Below are positions 60,235 to 64,000 of a DNA stretch of 64,000 bases, piece after piece. The position numbers were made by a program, and so were the translations under genes. Source of the stretch: Rutstroemia sp. NJR-2017a BVV2 (taxonomy: Eukaryota; Ascomycota; Leotiomycetes; Helotiales; Rutstroemiaceae); contig NJPS01000006.1 of the NCBI GenBank assembly GCA_002946415.1, positions 186,001 through 250,000 on the forward strand, written 5' to 3'. Numbering within the stretch: the first letter of the stretch is position 1; each line of letters begins with the position of its first letter. The notes under the pieces were generated by a model. That model saw only the letters and a program-made list of their open reading frames with translations, did not search any database and was not told the origin of the DNA.

Positions 60235-61612
60235 ATGGACACGCCGGTCTCGAAAACATTCGATTTTCTATCCTTGCCCAAAATTGAAGTAAGTGTCAGA
60301 TGGTTGCATGCAGCTTGTACGCATCTACGCACCAGTAATGCCCGGCGAACCCACCAAGCAATGTTACTTTTAGCGGCTGCATGATTGACGTTGACATAAG
60401 GCTGAAAAGTTTCCCTCCTAGTTACATGCCCATCTTAGTGGCAGCATCAGTCGACAGTGTCTTCATGAGGTATGGCGTACAAAAGTGGAAAAGGGGGAGA
60501 CGTCACTGCAGGATCCATTGATTGAAATGCCCCTTGGTAAGTACGATTATGACCTAGAAACGTAAGTTGCTTCATCTGTTCTCAGCGCTCTACAGTCTAT
60601 TGTGATTCTGGTGGCTGCTGAGTAGCTGTCACCTTCACCTCCCCCGCTCAATGTAGCTATCCTTCTCGTCGAATATACCACATCCCTTATACCTTTCTAG
60701 TTTCTTCCCTTTGTTCTCCAGATACATATATGCTCTTTGCAACGATCTTCCTTCCTTGATCTACACCACAAATTCGGTCTTAAAGGACTTTGCAGCCGAT
60801 GGCGTGGTCTACCTCGAACTACGCACTACTCCACGAGCAATTCCTTCGGCTGGGATTACGAAAGAGCTCTATGTGCAGACCATTCTCAACTGCATTACGG
60901 ACTTCAACGACTCAAACTTGTCGATGAAGACGTACTTGATACTATCTATTGATAGACGAAATGACCCCGAAACAGCCATGGCGGTGGTCGACTTGGCTGA
61001 AAAGTACCGCAACCAAGGAGTAGTAGGAATTGATCTTTGCGGTGACCCCTCAGTCGGAGATATCTCGATATTTGAGCCTGCATTCAAGAAAGCACGTGAA
61101 CTTGGCCTCAAGATTACAATCCACTTTGGTGAAGTCCCGCAACCACCTGCCCCTACGGAACTCAGAACTCTCCTTTCATACGAGCCCAATCGAATTGGCC
61201 ATGTCATAAACGTACCTGAAGATCTTCGACCGGAAATTGAAAGCAAGAAAATAGGTCTCGAGCTTTGTTTAAGCTGCAATGTGCATGCCAAGATGATCAC
61301 AGGGACGTATGGAGATCATCACTTCGGTTGGTGGAGAGGAAAGGGGTGTCCCATTATTCTATGCGTAGGTGCTTTTTGACATGTTTATGGTGTTCAGGAG
61401 GTGGCGTAAATTGAGTTTGAAATGCTGATCTTTTGTAGACGGACGACGTGGGTGTGTTTGGCAGTAACCTCTCAAATGAGTATGCTCTGATTGCGGAGCA
61501 TTTCAAGCTTGACAGACAAACAATCTGTGATTTGGCGAGGAGTGGCATTGAGTCTATCTTTGGTACTGAAGAGGATAAACAGCGACTTAGGGACACTATG
61601 TGGAAGGAGTAG
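60235..61612 (+). CDS. Adenosine deaminase-like protein (N6-methyl-AMP deaminase type)
   Basis: Exons 60235-60288, 60422-60561, 60701-61364 and 61439-61612 give 343 residues. LPKIELHAHLSGSISRQCL supplies the metal HxH and substrate Gly/Ser; YLELRTTPRAI, VGIDLCGDPS, ITIHFGEV (metal His and catalytic Glu), NRIGHVINV (His) and the late TDDVGVFGS (metal Asp pair) complete the active site. Fungal and animal ADAL/MAPDA proteins deaminate N6-methyl-AMP rather than adenosine. Intron 2 donor (AAACGTAAGT) joins LET to FFPLFSRYIYALCND. A GTAAGT inside exon 2 (near 60538) is not used because the reading frame through it is conserved. Confidence 0.93.
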
Positions 61613-63528
61613 GCATGTTTCGATCGTAGAGATTTCACGTGCCATGTCGAAATTAAAAGCAGCATTTGAGCAATGGATAGGGTATAAGATTGGAGAATCG
61701 TTCGACCAATCGTCTCTCCTGATATATCATGAACAATCTTTCTTCAACATTAATCTCAAATCAGAAACTTTCCAGCTCATGGCAGGTCCGCTTAAACTAT
61801 GGTGAAGGCCGGACAAATTCTGGGCTAGGCCAACGCCATCCGTACCTGAGCCAAGCTGAACCAAGCTGAGCCAGCTCCTGCTCAATAGTCAAAAGCCTTC
61901 CAGCATCATCACTTTCCCATTCGTCATTGCCAAAAGCGCCCCTTGGAAGAATTTCTCCTCTGCGCCAGGTCCCAATCGCAGTAGCTCCAAGCCGTTTGAA
62001 AACACTGGTAGAATAATCCAATTTTCAACACGATTCTCAACATTGCTTTCTGCACTTGAAACACTACCACTTGGCGTGTATGAAAACTTGCAGCAATGAA
62101 ACCACCATCTGCCGCAGAAAATGGTAATAATGACTTAGAGGTTTAATCGCAGAGAATACGAGTACCGTGATACTATAGAGAGGTGGAAGAACAGAATCGC
62201 GGTTTTGTAGATCATCCCCCACCTTCTCGGGCACTAGAAGGCAGAGTGGGGTTGGGTTGTGGACGATAAGGCTTCATTGATCTCAATCAAAGCTTGTGTC
62301 GCTGTATTGGTTCTGGCATGTCAAAGGTTGGTATTGCTGCTTTCGGACAAACAACTACAAATTGCGAAAGGGGTTGAGATCCGCTGTAAGTTTGCTGAAA
62401 GAATACTGAAAGAGAAACGTCGGTACAGTACTGGAAGGGGGTGCTTGATATTTGCTTCAACACTCGGGGAGATTCGCAAGCACCTAACATATACCCCTCG
62501 TATGCCATCATGTGAACTCCTGACTCCTACAGGAGCGTAGAGTAGCACCTGCAGACTGCAGACTGCAGTGCAGCGAGTGGATTGTCCCCATAGCCGGAGC
62601 TATCGTACTGTAGCTTATCTCACAGCGCTAGACCAGATGACGTGTGGTTGAACGGGGCGTGATCACTTATGGCAATTTGAAAAGGGCCGTGGGTGAGGTT
62701 GGGCGAAGGGTCGAGGGGAGGGGCGGGAGTGGGTTGTGCGAGTGAAGATATACTTATTTCACAATATGAAACACCAGTACTCCTTCGATGCGATTCTGAC
62801 AACGTGCAGTTCACGTAAGGGAATTCACCTATTGGATGGATTTCATTGACGACACCTTTGTGTAAGCGTGGGTTGAGTAGCACCCAATGCTGGTGGTGAA
62901 GTCGAGCTTATCGCCAGAGGTCGCAGCTCCGCGATAACCACTGTAAAGCAGCCCCGCATGACGCTAAAGCCCCCTCAGTTAAGCACAAGCACCGCACCAG
63001 CATCCACACCCACGCACCATCATCCATCCATCTCACCACAACGACGACAACTTTGTGAATACCTGCAGTACCTTTCCCAACGCCCCTCTTTGCGTATCGC
63101 GCAAAACTATCGCTTTACAGTGCCATTTCTATCAGCCGCCGCGCTTTACTCTTTACCCCATTAAATAAAGGTTGAACGACAGAAGCTCGCCTTTCCTATC
63201 TCTGACACGTTAAACGGTTAATTATCTAGCAAGGCGCCCGGACTTTCGCGATTGCCAACAGGCAACGACAGGCAAGTAGTACCTCATTAGTGAACCGCAC
63301 TCATTCCACAAAACTTTTGGGTCCCTGCTCTCTTTTTCTTCTCCACACAAATTCGATTTCGGAAACTCACTCTGCTTTACAATAAAAAGAAGAGTAAGCT
63401 CCGTACATTGCTTCGTCCTTTTTGCCTTCGGACGTTTACCTTACCTCTGAAGCTGCTTCTCCGACCTCGCCGTCACTCCCCCATTTTACCGTCCTCGAGA
63501 CTTGATATGATCCCACAAGGCTAATGAC
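61613..63528. other. Intergenic spacer
   Basis: No gene supported. A CTGCAGA-type repeat lies near 62549-62576 and a CCAAGCTGA near-repeat near 61850. The last 400 bp are C/T-rich and are the leader of the next gene. Confidence 0.4.
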
Positions 63529-64000
63529 ATGCCGTCCTCCAGCGATATTCCTGCTTTAGATTTATCTAAGGCAGAGCAACAATCACAGTCTATTGACTTT
63601 CGATTTCCCTCACCGATTGTCGACGCCAGAATAAGTAACTGGGTGGAGCATCAATCTTCATCCATCATGTCGACTCTGAGCGAGGCTCCCTCTGACGAAA
63701 GTCACCTTTCTGAATCTACCTACGATTTCATGGACACCGATGAAGAGAGCAGAGACGATAATGGCACTGAGTCAGTAGCGTCCATGGAATTCGGTCGTCC
63801 GGATGACCTCGCCAGCCTTGCAGATACGGAGAACAGTGATGAAAGTGGGGACGAACATACCCACAACTCATCTTCAATCCCCGCCTACGGTCTCGATGGG
63901 TCGATCAGCAATGAATTCAGCACTCCTACACTGGGTCGAACCTCCGCCGTCTTGCTCGAAGAACCCGACAGACCACTCTCCCAATCTATTGAATTCGAAG
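63529..64000 (+). CDS. N-terminus of a large acidic Ser-rich protein (partial)
   Basis: The ATG at 63529 opens a frame that stays open to the right window edge (157 codons plus one base). The segment is acidic and Ser-rich (SIMSTLSEAPSDESHLSEST, DTDEESRDDNG, ADTENSDESGDEHTHN) with no signal peptide or membrane helix. The preceding 5' region is pyrimidine-rich, as in real fungal leaders. No domain can be named from this part. The full gene continues beyond the window. Confidence 0.75.
   Translation, partial: MPSSSDIPALDLSKAEQQSQSIDFRFPSPIVDARISNWVEHQSSSIMSTLSEAPSDESHLSESTYDFMDTDEESRDDNGTESVASMEFGRPDDLASLADTENSDESGDEHTHNSSSIPAYGLDGSISNEFSTPTLGRTSAVLLEEPDRPLSQSIEFE

Noticed and set aside
59824..60292. 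Overlapping frames on both strands upstream of the deaminase gene
   Set aside because: Neither has a recognisable domain, and the plus frame runs into the deaminase exon in a different frame.
62259..62540. 93-codon plus-strand frame
   Set aside because: Overlaps the CTGCAGA repeat region and has no supporting signal.

Overview
The window is nuclear DNA from a filamentous ascomycete. The evidence is short GT-AG introns (mostly 45-110 nt) with CTAAC-type branch sites, Zn2Cys6 regulators, a reducing polyketide synthase remnant, and fungal versions of housekeeping genes. Gene content and protein style suggest Leotiomycetes/Helotiales, possibly Sclerotiniaceae; that placement is inference. No tRNA, rRNA, CRISPR array or intact transposon was seen. 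All CDS coordinates are spans from start codon to stop codon; exons are given in the evidence and were joined by hand from splice signals and reading frame.

Layout. 0-3 kb is a decayed accessory block: the 3' end of a highly reducing polyketide synthase in several frames, then a small secreted-protein gene broken by nonsense codons and a frameshift. 3.6-20 kb is mostly intact: an orphan 155-residue protein, a U-box cyclophilin (PPIL2/Cyp60 type), an ARO80-like Zn2Cys6 activator, a Q/P-rich orphan, the COMPASS subunit Swd2, an oxaloacetate-type mitochondrial carrier, the tRNA thiolation protein Ncs2/Ctu2 and a PTM1-like membrane protein. 20-26.5 kb is a second decayed block: a frameshifted Zn2Cys6 regulator and a broken RBR-type ubiquitin ligase in repeat-scarred, gene-poor DNA.

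26.7-49.5 kb is gene-dense: a multi-pass membrane protein, a DUF1308-like protein, SRP9, ribonucleotide reductase small subunit, a DUF4112-like protein, decapping enzyme Dcp2, IBA57, a J-domain protein, a coiled-coil orphan, a divergent pair (2-oxoglutarate/Fe oxygenase and amidohydrolase/decarboxylase-like enzyme) and a phosducin-like protein. 49.5-64 kb is sparse, with long simple-repeat-rich spacers around methionine aminopeptidase 2, the heterotrimeric G-protein beta subunit and an adenosine-deaminase-like enzyme. It ends in the first 157 codons of a large acidic Ser-rich protein that runs off the window.

The genes do not form one pathway. Functional links are loose: RNA and translation (Dcp2, SRP9, Ncs2, U-box cyclophilin, J protein), chromatin (Swd2), nucleotide supply (RNR2, adenosine-deaminase-like), Fe-S assembly (IBA57) and signalling (G-beta, with phosducin-like protein as its likely folding partner 7 kb away). 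The most unusual points are four independently broken genes of environment-facing classes, two stop-free introns whose length is a multiple of three (G-beta and ARO80-like), a cluster of MCB-type ACGCG motifs in the promoter and introns of the RNR gene, and the divergent oxygenase/amidohydrolase pair.
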